NCBI GenBank assembly: GCA_016934825.1
Contig: JAFGSB010000162.1
Coordinates: 1-59,060 of the forward strand
Reading direction: 5' to 3'
DNA: 59,060 nt
Source of the DNA: Candidatus Zhuqueibacterota bacterium
GTDB taxonomy: Bacteria; Zhuqueibacterota; Zhuqueibacteria; Residuimicrobiales; Krinioviventaceae
A model generated the notes under the pieces. It ran no database searches. It saw only the letters and a program-made list of their open reading frames with translations, and had not been told where the DNA came from. Numbering within the stretch: position 1 is the stretch's first letter; every line of letters begins with the position of its first letter. The translations under genes and the position numbers were made by a program. Shown in pieces: positions 41,830 through 50,590 of the stretch.

Positions 41830-44568
41830 ATGAAAAAAGGATTTTTTACAGCACTTGTATTCGTGATTTCACTGTGCACAACATTTGTCGTTGCCCAGGC
41901 GGCAAATCCGATAATTGTTGTTGAATCATTCAGCCCGGCTGAGATCCATGAATTGGGTTTGCACTCCGTATCCGGAGGATTAACAACCGTAGGGACGGGA
42001 GAACTGGTTTATCTTTCAGCCCTCGATTCCAGTTCATATACATGGTCCATAATTGACCAGCCCGATGGCTCTGCCGCCACTTTGGACAGCACAGATACAA
42101 GAATGACGACATTCCGTCCGGATGTAACAGGACAATTTGAAATACAATTATCCACAACGGAGGGAGATACAACAGTCGTAATTACCAGTTCAACATTTGT
42201 TGGCGCGGGTATACCTGAAGAGTGCGTTGCTGATCCATATGAAAGCGGCTGTTTTTGCCATAATACGAAAGTTACTGAATGGGCAGCATCCGGCCATGCA
42301 TACCTTTTTCAATTAGGTATTGAGGGCAAAGATAGTCCAAGCAGTCATTACAATGAAGGTTGTATTGAATGTCATACTCTTGGTTTTAATACTGACCCGG
42401 AAGCCGTTAACGGGGGTTTTGATGATGTTGCCCTGGAAGTAGGCTGGGAATTTCCTGAAACATTGAAAGAAGGGAATTGGGCTGATCTGAAAACAAATTA
42501 CAGAAAACTGGCCAAATTAGCCAGCATCCAATGCGAGAATTGCCATGGACCGGCCAGTGAACACAGGTACGATTTCAAACCGGAAAAAATGGCCGTTTCT
42601 GTGGATGCCGGTGTTTGTCATGTCTGTCATGATGAACCATGGCGACATAAAAACAGTAAACAGTGGAAGAATTCGGTACATAATTTTGATCAACTGGGTT
42701 CGCATCCGACAAATTCAGGTTGCCAGCCCTGCCATAGCGGTTCAGGTCTGGTGGAATATTTGGGCGGTTCAAAATGGAACCCGAATAATCCGGGCAATGT
42801 CTCCTGTGCGGCCTGTCATGACCCCCATACCGCGGAACTTCGTGAAGCTAAACCCGTTGTACTGGAGAACGGTGTAGCTATTGATTTTGGAGGCGAAGGT
42901 CTGTTATGTATGACCTGTCATCATGATCGTCGTGATGCCCCCGTATATGCGGAAGAATATCATTCCCGTTTCGGTCCGCATCATAGTCCACAGACGGATA
43001 TGCTTGCCGGTACCAATGCTATTACATTCGGATTGCATATTCCGAGTTCAACACACAGAGATGCCATTCCCAATTCCTGTGTAGACTGCCATATGGCGCC
43101 AACCCCCGGCAGCGGTGTTGAACCGGCCGAGGGCCAGTATGGACGGGATTATATTGGCGAACATTCTTTTGCCATGAGCTGGGACGGCGGAACTCCTGAC
43201 GATGAAAGCGATGATATTGATAATGTCATCGCCTGTGAACGCTGTCATGGCGCTTTAACAACTTTTGACGATATCAAAGCCAGAGAGGATTATGACGGCA
43301 ACGGTAAAATCGAAGGTGTTCGTGTGGAACTTAAGGGTATACATGACCAGGTCGGTATGTTACTGCCGCCGGTCGGCGAACCTTCTGTATCAGTCACCTC
43401 AAGTTATAATAAAATCCAGCTAAAAGCTGCCTATAATCACGCGTTTATCGAAGATGACGCCAGTTTTGGTATGCATAATTACCAGTTTGCTATTGGCTTG
43501 ATGAAAGTATCAAAAGCCGCATTGGAATACGGTATTCTTTCCGCCGGTCAAATTCTCGGTGTCGCTGACATTCCAAATGATCAGGGTAAACAGGTCAGAG
43601 TGAGCTGGGACCGTTTCGGAGGCGACGGCGTCAGTGATAATCCGGTTAGAACTTATGCAGTTTTACGACGCATCGATGCTCCGATGGCTGTGATTAAAAA
43701 GAATAATAAAAATTTGATCGAGTCGTTTGAAGCAATGGCATCTTTAACCGATAATGTCACTCCGGGAACTCAAGTGGCACTTGAAGACGGCGGTTGGGAT
43801 GTGGTTGGAATTGTACCTGCCGCTGCTGCGGAACAATACAATGCCGTGGTTCCGACATTGTATGATTCCACCAAAGACGCCGGCGTTCAGTTCTCCGTAT
43901 TCAGAGTTATGGCGATAACCGGCATGCCGGCAATAAATGCGGTATCCGCGCCGGACAGCGGTTACTCGATTGATAACCTGGCTCCGGCTCCGCCCGCCAA
44001 TGTTGCAGGCACTATTATTGAAGCCGGTGCTGAATTGACATGGGACGAATCGATTGATGCTGATTTTAAATATTTCACTGTTTATCGAAGCATGTCAAAG
44101 AATTTCAATCCTGCAAACGCTGAAGCCATTGCCAAGATTTCCGAAACCCGGTACGTAGACGCGACCATTGAAGCGGGCAAAACCTATTACTACAAAGTTA
44201 CCGCAACGGACTTTGCAGGTAATGAAGGTCTGGGTTCTTCTGAAGTAACCGTTATAGTTATGGGTATTTATAGTGAAAATGCCATTCCGACAGAGTTTAT
44301 TCTGAACCAGAATTACCCGAATCCGTTTAATCCGAGTACGGTAATTCGTTTCGGATTGCCGGGTGTACAGCAGGTTACCGTAAAGATATATGATATTCGC
44401 GGTTCGCTGGTACGTACACTTGCGCAGGGAAGATTCTCTGCCGGATACCATAATTTGACATGGGATGGCCGGGATGAATCTGGTCAACTCGTGAGTGCAG
44501 GTACGTATATTTATCAAATCGTATCCGCGTCCGAAAAGATCAGCAAGAAGATGGTTTTCCTCAAGTAA
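41830..44568 (+). CDS. T9SS-secreted multiheme cytochrome c
   Basis: A 912-residue exported protein: signal 1-24, an Ig-like beta domain (~27-125), a c554/multiheme region with eight CXXCH sites (Cys178 to Cys469) plus an unusual CFCH at Cys141-His144 placed where a first heme would be (FCHNTKVTEWAASGHA), a middle domain of unknown type (~500-720), a fibronectin-III-like domain (~725-815), and a T9SS type A sorting domain (~825-912, NQNYPNPFNPSTVIRFGLPG ... SAGTYIYQI). The sorting domain predicts export across the outer membrane, which makes this a strong candidate cell-surface electron-transfer protein. Good GGAGGA ribosome binding site, own promoter and terminator. Confidence 0.92.
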   Translation: MKKGFFTALVFVISLCTTFVVAQAANPIIVVESFSPAEIHELGLHSVSGGLTTVGTGELVYLSALDSSSYTWSIIDQPDGSAATLDSTDTRMTTFRPDVTGQFEIQLSTTEGDTTVVITSSTFVGAGIPEECVADPYESGCFCHNTKVTEWAASGHAYLFQLGIEGKDSPSSHYNEGCIECHTLGFNTDPEAVNGGFDDVALEVGWEFPETLKEGNWADLKTNYRKLAKLASIQCENCHGPASEHRYDFKPEKMAVSVDAGVCHVCHDEPWRHKNSKQWKNSVHNFDQLGSHPTNSGCQPCHSGSGLVEYLGGSKWNPNNPGNVSCAACHDPHTAELREAKPVVLENGVAIDFGGEGLLCMTCHHDRRDAPVYAEEYHSRFGPHHSPQTDMLAGTNAITFGLHIPSSTHRDAIPNSCVDCHMAPTPGSGVEPAEGQYGRDYIGEHSFAMSWDGGTPDDESDDIDNVIACERCHGALTTFDDIKAREDYDGNGKIEGVRVELKGIHDQVGMLLPPVGEPSVSVTSSYNKIQLKAAYNHAFIEDDASFGMHNYQFAIGLMKVSKAALEYGILSAGQILGVADIPNDQGKQVRVSWDRFGGDGVSDNPVRTYAVLRRIDAPMAVIKKNNKNLIESFEAMASLTDNVTPGTQVALEDGGWDVVGIVPAAAAEQYNAVVPTLYDSTKDAGVQFSVFRVMAITGMPAINAVSAPDSGYSIDNLAPAPPANVAGTIIEAGAELTWDESIDADFKYFTVYRSMSKNFNPANAEAIAKISETRYVDATIEAGKTYYYKVTATDFAGNEGLGSSEVTVIVMGIYSENAIPTEFILNQNYPNPFNPSTVIRFGLPGVQQVTVKIYDIRGSLVRTLAQGRFSAGYHNLTWDGRDESGQLVSAGTYIYQIVSASEKISKKMVFLK

Positions 44569-44592
44569 TTAAATTGTCATATATTTCATAAG

Positions 44593-44629
44593 AAAAGCCG
44601 GTATCCATAGAAAGGATACCGGCTTTTTT
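44593..44629 (+). terminator. Terminator of the T9SS cytochrome gene
   Basis: A perfect 14-bp stem (AAAAGCCGGTATCC / GGATACCGGCTTTT), 7-base loop and T run, 25 bases after the stop codon. Confidence 0.93.
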
Positions 44630-44669
44630 AATGCCAATTGTAATAATTAAAAACGGATTTTAAACGTGC

Positions 44670-45086
44670 TTAGTACTCCGGATTTAATATTTCATTTATT
44701 TTTTTGATCAGGACGTCAGGTTCGAGGGGTTTGTTCAAAAATATATCAACAGGCAGCCATTCCGTTCCGACATCCCTGTCAAAATGAAAATCATATTTTT
44801 TATGGATTGAACTGAGGATCATGATAGGTATATTTTTATACTCATTGTATTCCGAATCTGTTGACTTTGATCTGAGTGTCTGGGCAACGTGAAAGCCCTC
44901 GGTTAAATCATTCATCATGACATCAAGGATAATGAGGTCCGGCGTATCCTGTTTGACTTTTTGTAATCCTTCTACGCCGTTTTCGGCTTCAATCACTTTA
45001 AAACCATGAGATTCCAGGATAGTACGATAGTTTTCGCGCAGGTCTGCATTATCATCAATGATTAAAATTTTATTTTTAACTGGCAT
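44670..45086 (-). CDS. Single-domain response regulator
   Basis: A 138-residue CheY-like receiver with no output domain: acidic pair Asp11-Asp12 (ILIIDDN), phospho-acceptor Asp55 (LIILDVMMND), Ser in MILSS (~95), and Lys in LNKPLEPD (~119-126). I start at ATG 45086, just after GGGAGG; a TTG 15 bases upstream overlaps this site and is rejected. The histidine kinase gene is immediately upstream (24 bases), so they form a pair. Without a DNA-binding domain the regulator must act by protein contact or further phosphotransfer. Confidence 0.93.
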   Translation of the reverse strand: MPVKNKILIIDDNADLRENYRTILESHGFKVIEAENGVEGLQKVKQDTPDLIILDVMMNDLTEGFHVAQTLRSKSTDSEYNEYKNIPIMILSSIHKKYDFHFDRDVGTEWLPVDIFLNKPLEPDVLIKKINEILNPEY

Positions 45087-45110
45087 CTTAAAACCTCCCA
45101 AAAAAAATTA

Positions 45111-46454
45111 TTATTCAATTTCTTTTATTGCCGGAAATTCTAAAATAAAACTTGTCCCGGTATGTAATTTAGGTAATTTATCATGTGGACTTTTGATTTT
45201 TATTTTTGCATTATGCAGTGACAAGCCTAATTTGACGATTGACAGGCCAAGCCCGGTGCCGTCTTTTTCATATTTTATGGCGTCCGGGGTGCGGAAAAAG
45301 TCCTGAAATACTTTTTCCTGGTACTTGGCGGGTATTCCGATTCCCGTATCCCATATTTCCAGTAACACTTTAGTTTTGTGACCTGATAAATCGATCCCGA
45401 TCGTTCCATTCTCAGGTGTGTATTTTATAGCGTTGGATATCAGGTTGGTGAGAATATGGCTGAAGATTTCTTTATCGGCGGCGATCCAGGTATTCCTGGA
45501 ACTTTTTTTATATTTTAGATTAATTGATTTCTGACTTGTTTGTTGATCAAAATCTTTTAATATATTTGTAATTGTTTTGTTTATACATAATGGTTCCAGG
45601 TTTATCGAAACCATTACGTTTAAATTTGAAAGACTGGCCAGATCGCGAATCAAATGTATCATTTTATCCGTCCATTTTGTCGCTCTTTTTAATGTTTGGG
45701 TCACTCCGGGATCACAGTTGCCGCAGTATCCGTCCAGTACGATTTGTATGCAATTTTGAACAGTTGCGATAGGTTCATGTAAATCATGTGATATCATTAA
45801 AACATATTCGGATTTGATTTTGTCCTGTTCCTGTAAAACTTTGTTTGCTTTTTCCAGTATTTTGTCTTTACGTTTTATTTCCCCTGATATTGTCGTACCC
45901 ATAAAAGTGGCAAAAAACAGGGCGCTGCTAAAAGCAAGCAAAACGCAAATTACATAAAAGGTATTTGTAAAAAGCGGATTTTGGGTGTAATCGAAAACCG
46001 GATAATGGGGAATGACGGAAAAATATTCCAATAGAGCAATACTAATGAATAATAAAACGCCAAAAATAGTGTGCTGGTATGCGTAATTTTTATTGAGTAA
46101 AAAGCTGCTCATAATGACATGAAAAATAAAATATATGGCAATCGGATTTTCGATTCCGCCGGTATAATGTAAAAACAAAGCCAGTAATAAAAAATCAATA
46201 AAAAGCTGACTCCGGATAAGGAGTGAAGCAAATTTTTCAAATTTTTTAAAAGTTAACTTTCGCATTAACAGAACAAAAGTCAAATTATATATCCCAAGAA
46301 CAAAAAGCAGTATAATTAACTGTAAAATGGGTAGGTCAATGGAAAATATTTGATGAAATGTAATGATGGCCAAAGAAACGAAAACAATCCAACCCCAGCG
46401 TATATGAATTAACCACTTTACATGTTTTTGGAATTGCTTTTCTAATTTTTCCAT
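45111..46454 (-). CDS. Membrane sensor histidine kinase
   Basis: A 447-residue kinase: about six N-terminal membrane helices (~20-185), a short coiled coil (~192-212), HisKA with His223 in ISHDLHEPIA, and an HATPase domain with N box NLISNAIKYTPENG, G1 WDTGIGIP and G2 GTGLGLSI. The sensor is buried in the membrane with no large periplasmic domain, so it may sense a membrane or quinone-related signal (inference). HisKA contains an unusual CGNCDPG insert (~Cys240-245). ATG 46454 follows CAGGTG. Pairs with the receiver gene downstream and sits between two multiheme cytochrome genes. Confidence 0.9.
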   Translation of the reverse strand: MEKLEKQFQKHVKWLIHIRWGWIVFVSLAIITFHQIFSIDLPILQLIILLFVLGIYNLTFVLLMRKLTFKKFEKFASLLIRSQLFIDFLLLALFLHYTGGIENPIAIYFIFHVIMSSFLLNKNYAYQHTIFGVLLFISIALLEYFSVIPHYPVFDYTQNPLFTNTFYVICVLLAFSSALFFATFMGTTISGEIKRKDKILEKANKVLQEQDKIKSEYVLMISHDLHEPIATVQNCIQIVLDGYCGNCDPGVTQTLKRATKWTDKMIHLIRDLASLSNLNVMVSINLEPLCINKTITNILKDFDQQTSQKSINLKYKKSSRNTWIAADKEIFSHILTNLISNAIKYTPENGTIGIDLSGHKTKVLLEIWDTGIGIPAKYQEKVFQDFFRTPDAIKYEKDGTGLGLSIVKLGLSLHNAKIKIKSPHDKLPKLHTGTSFILEFPAIKEIE

Positions 46455-46640
46455 AAAACACCTGTTAAATGGCACTGTTAATTTAAATGATCAATAATTA
46501 AACATTTACAGGCAAAAATGCAAAAAATATCCGTTTGTACAAAAATTATTGAAACGGATTCTATTAAATTAATGTTTGACTTTATATGTAATCGGGTGTT
46601 CAGAAAAGCTGATGTGGAAATCATTTCAATTGAATATATA

Positions 46641-46694
46641 CGGGAGAGAAATTAAAATTTACAGGTGCTTTCACCGGTTTTAATTTCTCTCCCG
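46641..46694. terminator. Long perfect inverted repeat after the 23-heme gene
   Basis: CGGGAGAGAAATTAAAA and its exact 17-base complement flank a 20-base loop that itself contains a smaller hairpin (AGGTG-CTTT-CACC). It begins 21 bases past the stop of the minus-strand 46715 gene. There is no T run, so it may act as an mRNA-stabilising 3' hairpin or an atypical terminator. Confidence 0.55.
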
Positions 46695-46714
46695 GAACGA
46701 GACTTATCCAGGTA

Positions 46715-48694
46715 TTAAAAATTTGTCCAGATATAAGATTTATTTTCATCTGTATGACAAATCGTTTCACACGTTGCCGTTTCCCTGTTCCACTTCCATG
46801 CTTCTTTTACTTCGGCGTGAGGTGTATTGTCGATATGCTTGGGATCGTCAAACGAATCATATACCTCGTGACAGTACTCGCAGGATTTAAATTTATCGAC
46901 ATGAAGCCGATGCGCACCAACACCAATAAAAGAAGTTTCTGTATTGTTATTCAGATCCTCCGGAGGTGCACTATTTTTACCGAAACCGTGACAAACATTA
47001 CACGCTTCCGGGCCTTCTTCTTCAAAGTGGCATTTATTGCAGGCTTCCCCGGAACTTCCGCCGGAATAATCAACCCCATGACAGGATTTACAGTTATCCA
47101 TGGACCAGTTTGCCTGTCTGATATAGTTGCCGTGAAATTCCTCATTTCCTTTATTGCCGTAGAAATCTGACACATGCGGGTAGCCATTATGACAGGTGTA
47201 ACAAGAAACATTTGAGGTTCCGCCTTTATAATCTGTTCCATGACAAATCTGACATGATTCTGAAGAATAGTCGGCTTCTTTTACAAACTGGCCATGAAAT
47301 TTATCACTGTTTTGAGTCAGCCAGTCTGTAACATGGGGATAATTGTTATGGCAGGTGAAACAGGAAATTTTACTGGAACCGCCCGTATAATCTTCACCGT
47401 GACAGAGTTGACAGCCCTTCAAGTCATAATTCAGTCCGTTTAAAAACGCGCCGTGATATTCACTTGATGACGTGACACTCCAGTTATCGTTATGCGGATA
47501 ACTTGTGTGACATTTGAAACAGGACACCTCGGAAGTACCACCGGTATTATCGCTGCCGTGGCAGAGCTGGCAGGATTCCAGCGAATAATTATTGTTTTTC
47601 AAATATTTGCCATGTGAGTTATCACCCGTTAACCAGTCCGACGCATGCGGGAAATTTCCATGACATTTATAACATGACACCTCGCTGCTGCCGCCCAAAA
47701 GATTGGTTCCATGGCAGGACTCACAGGCCGTTGTTTCGTAGTTCAGGTTTTTAAGAAATACTCCATGATTATCATTGGATGTGGCTTCCAGCCAGTTTTC
47801 ATTATGCGGGAATGAAGCATGGCATGTGTAACAGGATTTTCCCGATGTTCCGCCCTGGTAATTGGTTCCGTGACAAGACTGACAGGACTCGGAGGACCAT
47901 TCCGCGTTTTGTATATATGCGCCGTGAAATTCAGAGCTGCCCGAATTTATCCACGCTTCGGTATGCGGATAATTCTCATGACATTTATAACATGAAAGCT
48001 CACTGCTGCCGCCTTTATAGTCCGTTCCGTGACAACCCTGGCAACTAATTGCGGACCAGTTCAATGATTGTAACAATTTGCCATGAAAATTTCCGGATGA
48101 CTCTCGCGTCCAGCCATCATCGTGCGGAAAATACGAATGGCATTTTTCACAGGAAATGCCGGTGCGTCCGCCGGTTTCGTCAACACCATGACATTTCTCG
48201 CAGGCTGTTAATATATCTTCGTTCTGTTTGACATAGGTGCCATGATAATTATCACTTGCGGAATTTAACCAGCCCTCTAAATGAGGATAAGAGGAATGAC
48301 ATTTAAAACATGAAACTTCACTGCTGCCGCCTTTATAATCCTGTCCATGACAGTCCTGGCAATTCTGTATTACCCAGTTTAAATTCTTCAGGTACGTTCC
48401 ATGAAAATCACTGTCATCTTTTTTAATCCAGGTTTCACTGTGCGGATAGGATTTATGGCATTTAAAACAGGAAACTTTACTATCTCCGCCATCCAGATTC
48501 TCGCCATGGCATGAAGTACAGGAGCTATATCCTACGGTCGAAACTTTTGTCCCATGAAAATTCTCGGAACCCGCCTGCGACCAACTTTCGGGATGGGATT
48601 TGGATGGTAAAGGATTTTTATCATCTGAGCACCCATACCAGCTTAACGTAATGAATAGTAGCAGGGATATAATGAGTATACTAAATACTTTCAT
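46715..48694 (-). CDS. 23-heme lipoprotein built of ten di-heme modules
   Basis: A 659-residue lipoprotein (lipobox WYGC, Cys22). From Cys59 to ~570 it consists of ten tandem modules of ~53 residues. Each has two CXXCH sites 18 residues apart, a YPH or FPH histidine near position 27 and an [FY]HG histidine near position 40: pattern CxxCHGx[DN]xxGGxSxxSC, then xxCHxxYPHxxxW. So every module brings its own two extra histidines, enough for bis-His ligation of its hemes. After the modules come CNVCH, CEYCH and a CX3CH (CETICH), giving 22 canonical plus one unusual site. I know no characterised protein of exactly this layout. Probably an outer-membrane-anchored electron wire. AAAGG ribosome binding site. 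Confidence 0.9.
   Translation of the reverse strand: MKVFSILIISLLLFITLSWYGCSDDKNPLPSKSHPESWSQAGSENFHGTKVSTVGYSSCTSCHGENLDGGDSKVSCFKCHKSYPHSETWIKKDDSDFHGTYLKNLNWVIQNCQDCHGQDYKGGSSEVSCFKCHSSYPHLEGWLNSASDNYHGTYVKQNEDILTACEKCHGVDETGGRTGISCEKCHSYFPHDDGWTRESSGNFHGKLLQSLNWSAISCQGCHGTDYKGGSSELSCYKCHENYPHTEAWINSGSSEFHGAYIQNAEWSSESCQSCHGTNYQGGTSGKSCYTCHASFPHNENWLEATSNDNHGVFLKNLNYETTACESCHGTNLLGGSSEVSCYKCHGNFPHASDWLTGDNSHGKYLKNNNYSLESCQLCHGSDNTGGTSEVSCFKCHTSYPHNDNWSVTSSSEYHGAFLNGLNYDLKGCQLCHGEDYTGGSSKISCFTCHNNYPHVTDWLTQNSDKFHGQFVKEADYSSESCQICHGTDYKGGTSNVSCYTCHNGYPHVSDFYGNKGNEEFHGNYIRQANWSMDNCKSCHGVDYSGGSSGEACNKCHFEEEGPEACNVCHGFGKNSAPPEDLNNNTETSFIGVGAHRLHVDKFKSCEYCHEVYDSFDDPKHIDNTPHAEVKEAWKWNRETATCETICHTDENKSYIWTNF
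46985..48520 (-). repeat. Ten tandem ~159-bp coding repeats
   Basis: These are the DNA-level counterpart of the ten di-heme modules in the lipoprotein at 46715. Copies are diverged in sequence but keep the period (53 codons); the seventh boundary is shortened (WLTGDNSHG). They indicate growth of the gene by unit duplication. Confidence 0.85.
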
Positions 48695-49509
48695 GGATAT
48701 TTACCTTTATAATTATTAATTTGTCTTAAATGTAATTACTCCGGCCTTTCACCGATTTGGGTCAATTTTTAATATGTTTTGATAACTTTTTTTTGGTTAT
48801 GTTTGCTCTGTTTTATTTTTTTTCCTCCTGTTGTTTTTTGTAACTGTCCGACAGGGAATGTTTGCAGTCAATATCGGTTCATATCGTTGATAAAACATTG
48901 AAAAGTGTATACTGAAATATAAATATTCATTGATGATTCATTTCCTTTCCGAACTGATAGCCTGGATTTATATGAAATTCCGGGAAAATAAATTGTGCAT
49001 TAATATAGAAATGAGAATTATTAAAACAGAGGGTTAAAGTCATCATTATTTTCATTATATCCCTCGAATAAATCTTTAAGGACGCTTTATTAACGAAAAT
49101 AACAAATAAATAAAATTAAAATCAAGCAGTTTCACTATTTTTATTTTAGACTTTATTGTATTATGCTGAAGGTGAATGCGTAAATTACTCATATTTATTA
49201 CAAAAATTTAAATTAATAATTATTTTATCATATATCCACATTATTATAACAAATTTTAAAAAGAAAAATTTATTTAATTTTTAATCTCATAAAGTTTTAT
49301 TCCCCGAGGTTTGCTTTGGAATTTTTTTTTTGTAAATTACTGCATAACAAGTTTTTTCAAAGTCATAATATATCGGTATTACTATATCATTTTGTATATC
49401 CGGCAAAATACAGAACAGAGGTATTTAGTACGGAAGTAGATAAGCGGTGAACTATCTCTTGCTTGCTGCGAGATAGTTCTTCTCAAAAAAAATATATTAA
49501 GGTAATCTT
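48695..49509. other. Long AT-rich intergenic region
   Basis: An 815-base divergent spacer between the 23-heme gene and the 49510 gene. No credible ORF; the longest stretches with signal-like translations lack starts. AT-rich tracts dominate 48,760-49,400. A hairpin at 49449-49479 precedes the downstream gene. Confidence 0.5.
49449..49479 (+). promoter_or_regulatory. Hairpin in the leader of the 49510 gene
   Basis: A perfect 10-bp stem (GAACTATCTC / GAGATAGTTC) with an 11-base loop, 30 bases upstream of the ATG and followed by an A-rich stretch and an AAGG ribosome binding site. It could be an attenuator-like or protein-binding element, or the end of an upstream transcript; the missing T run argues against a plain terminator. 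Confidence 0.4.
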
Positions 49510-50556
49510 ATGAATAGAAATTTGTTTATTTTTATCCTGGCCATAAGTTTGTGCTGTTTGTCAATCTTTTGTTCGCACCAGAGGAAATCCGGCCCAAAGC
49601 GCTTTTTTTCTGATCACAGTTTCTGGAACACGCCTCTGCCGAAAGATCCGGCTATCGATCCGCGGAGTGATCTTTTTATCGGTTTGCTTAAAACCGAACC
49701 GACCGGCAATAACTTTGGCATTAATACCACGAAATGGACCATTCCGGTTTATGAGGCGGATGAAAGCACAAAAAGAGTGGATATAAATTTTCATTATCTT
49801 TCGGATAGTGAGAAAAAAATCTGGGCGACAACAAGAGAAAAATTCGGTCATGGCCCCGGTTTTGGCAAAGATGTGCCCATGCCGGACAACGCGACACCGG
49901 ACCCGGAGCAGGATTCCCATTTTGCCGTGATCGACCGGCAAAAAATGGTTGCCTGGGATATGTGGGGTCTGCGAAAGCATCCTGACGGCTCGTGGGAATC
50001 CAAAACCGGTATGAAATACAGGCTGGACGGCGACGGCGTTTTCAACACAAAAGATTTTGACGTGATCGACGGCGAGAGCATTCATTTTCACGGCCCGAGC
50101 AGGGCGGCAGGGGTGCCCGCCATTGCTGGATTGATAATGTACGATGAAGTGATATCGGGTGAAATCCGTCACAAGCTCGCCTGCGCGACCCGGTTCAATG
50201 CTTTCAAGGAATTCACTTTTCCCGCGGCATGGACGGATGGGAATGTGGACGGTGGAATTCCTGAGGGTGCAGTTATTCAACTCAATCCGGAACTCGATTT
50301 GACCCGGTTCGATTTGCTGCCGGGAGAAATTATTGTTGCCAAGGCTTTGCAGAAATACGGAATGGTCATTGTTGATAATGCAGGCGGAAGCACCCTGTAT
50401 GCCGAAGGTTTGTGGGGCCATGCCGATAAAACCTGGGACGGCATTCTGCGGGAATGGGACGGAGGGATCAATACGATTCCCCTGGAAAATTACCGCGTGC
50501 TAAAAATCGGCGAGATCACCCGTAAAGGTGACGGACGCTGGATAACTTATAATTAA
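49510..50556 (+). CDS. Conserved secreted lipoprotein of unknown function
   Basis: A 348-residue lipoprotein (lipobox LSIFC, ~Cys21). I recognise the general layout from many uncharacterised secreted bacterial proteins: SFWNTPLPKDPAIDPRSD at the N-terminus (~38-55), a central HFAVIDRQKMVAWDMWGLRK (~137-156), HGPSRAAGVPAIAGLIMYDE (~194-213), IPEGAVIQLNPELDL (~261-275) and AKALQKYGMVIVDNAGG (~289-305). No activity is known to me. The aromatic- and histidine-rich centre suggests a ligand-binding beta fold. It precedes a nitrilase-family gene by 34 bases and may form an operon with it. Confidence 0.7.
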   Translation: MNRNLFIFILAISLCCLSIFCSHQRKSGPKRFFSDHSFWNTPLPKDPAIDPRSDLFIGLLKTEPTGNNFGINTTKWTIPVYEADESTKRVDINFHYLSDSEKKIWATTREKFGHGPGFGKDVPMPDNATPDPEQDSHFAVIDRQKMVAWDMWGLRKHPDGSWESKTGMKYRLDGDGVFNTKDFDVIDGESIHFHGPSRAAGVPAIAGLIMYDEVISGEIRHKLACATRFNAFKEFTFPAAWTDGNVDGGIPEGAVIQLNPELDLTRFDLLPGEIIVAKALQKYGMVIVDNAGGSTLYAEGLWGHADKTWDGILREWDGGINTIPLENYRVLKIGEITRKGDGRWITYN

Positions 50557-50590
50557 TTAAAGTATGATAACCTTGGTTAGGGAATGATTT

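Noticed and set aside
46985-48520. CRISPR-like regular repeats
   Set aside because: The ~159-base period is coding (53 codons) and encodes di-heme modules; there are no short identical repeats with unique spacers.
49561-50421. 286-residue antisense ORF
   Set aside because: It is a shadow of the conserved lipoprotein gene on the plus strand, with no ribosome binding site.
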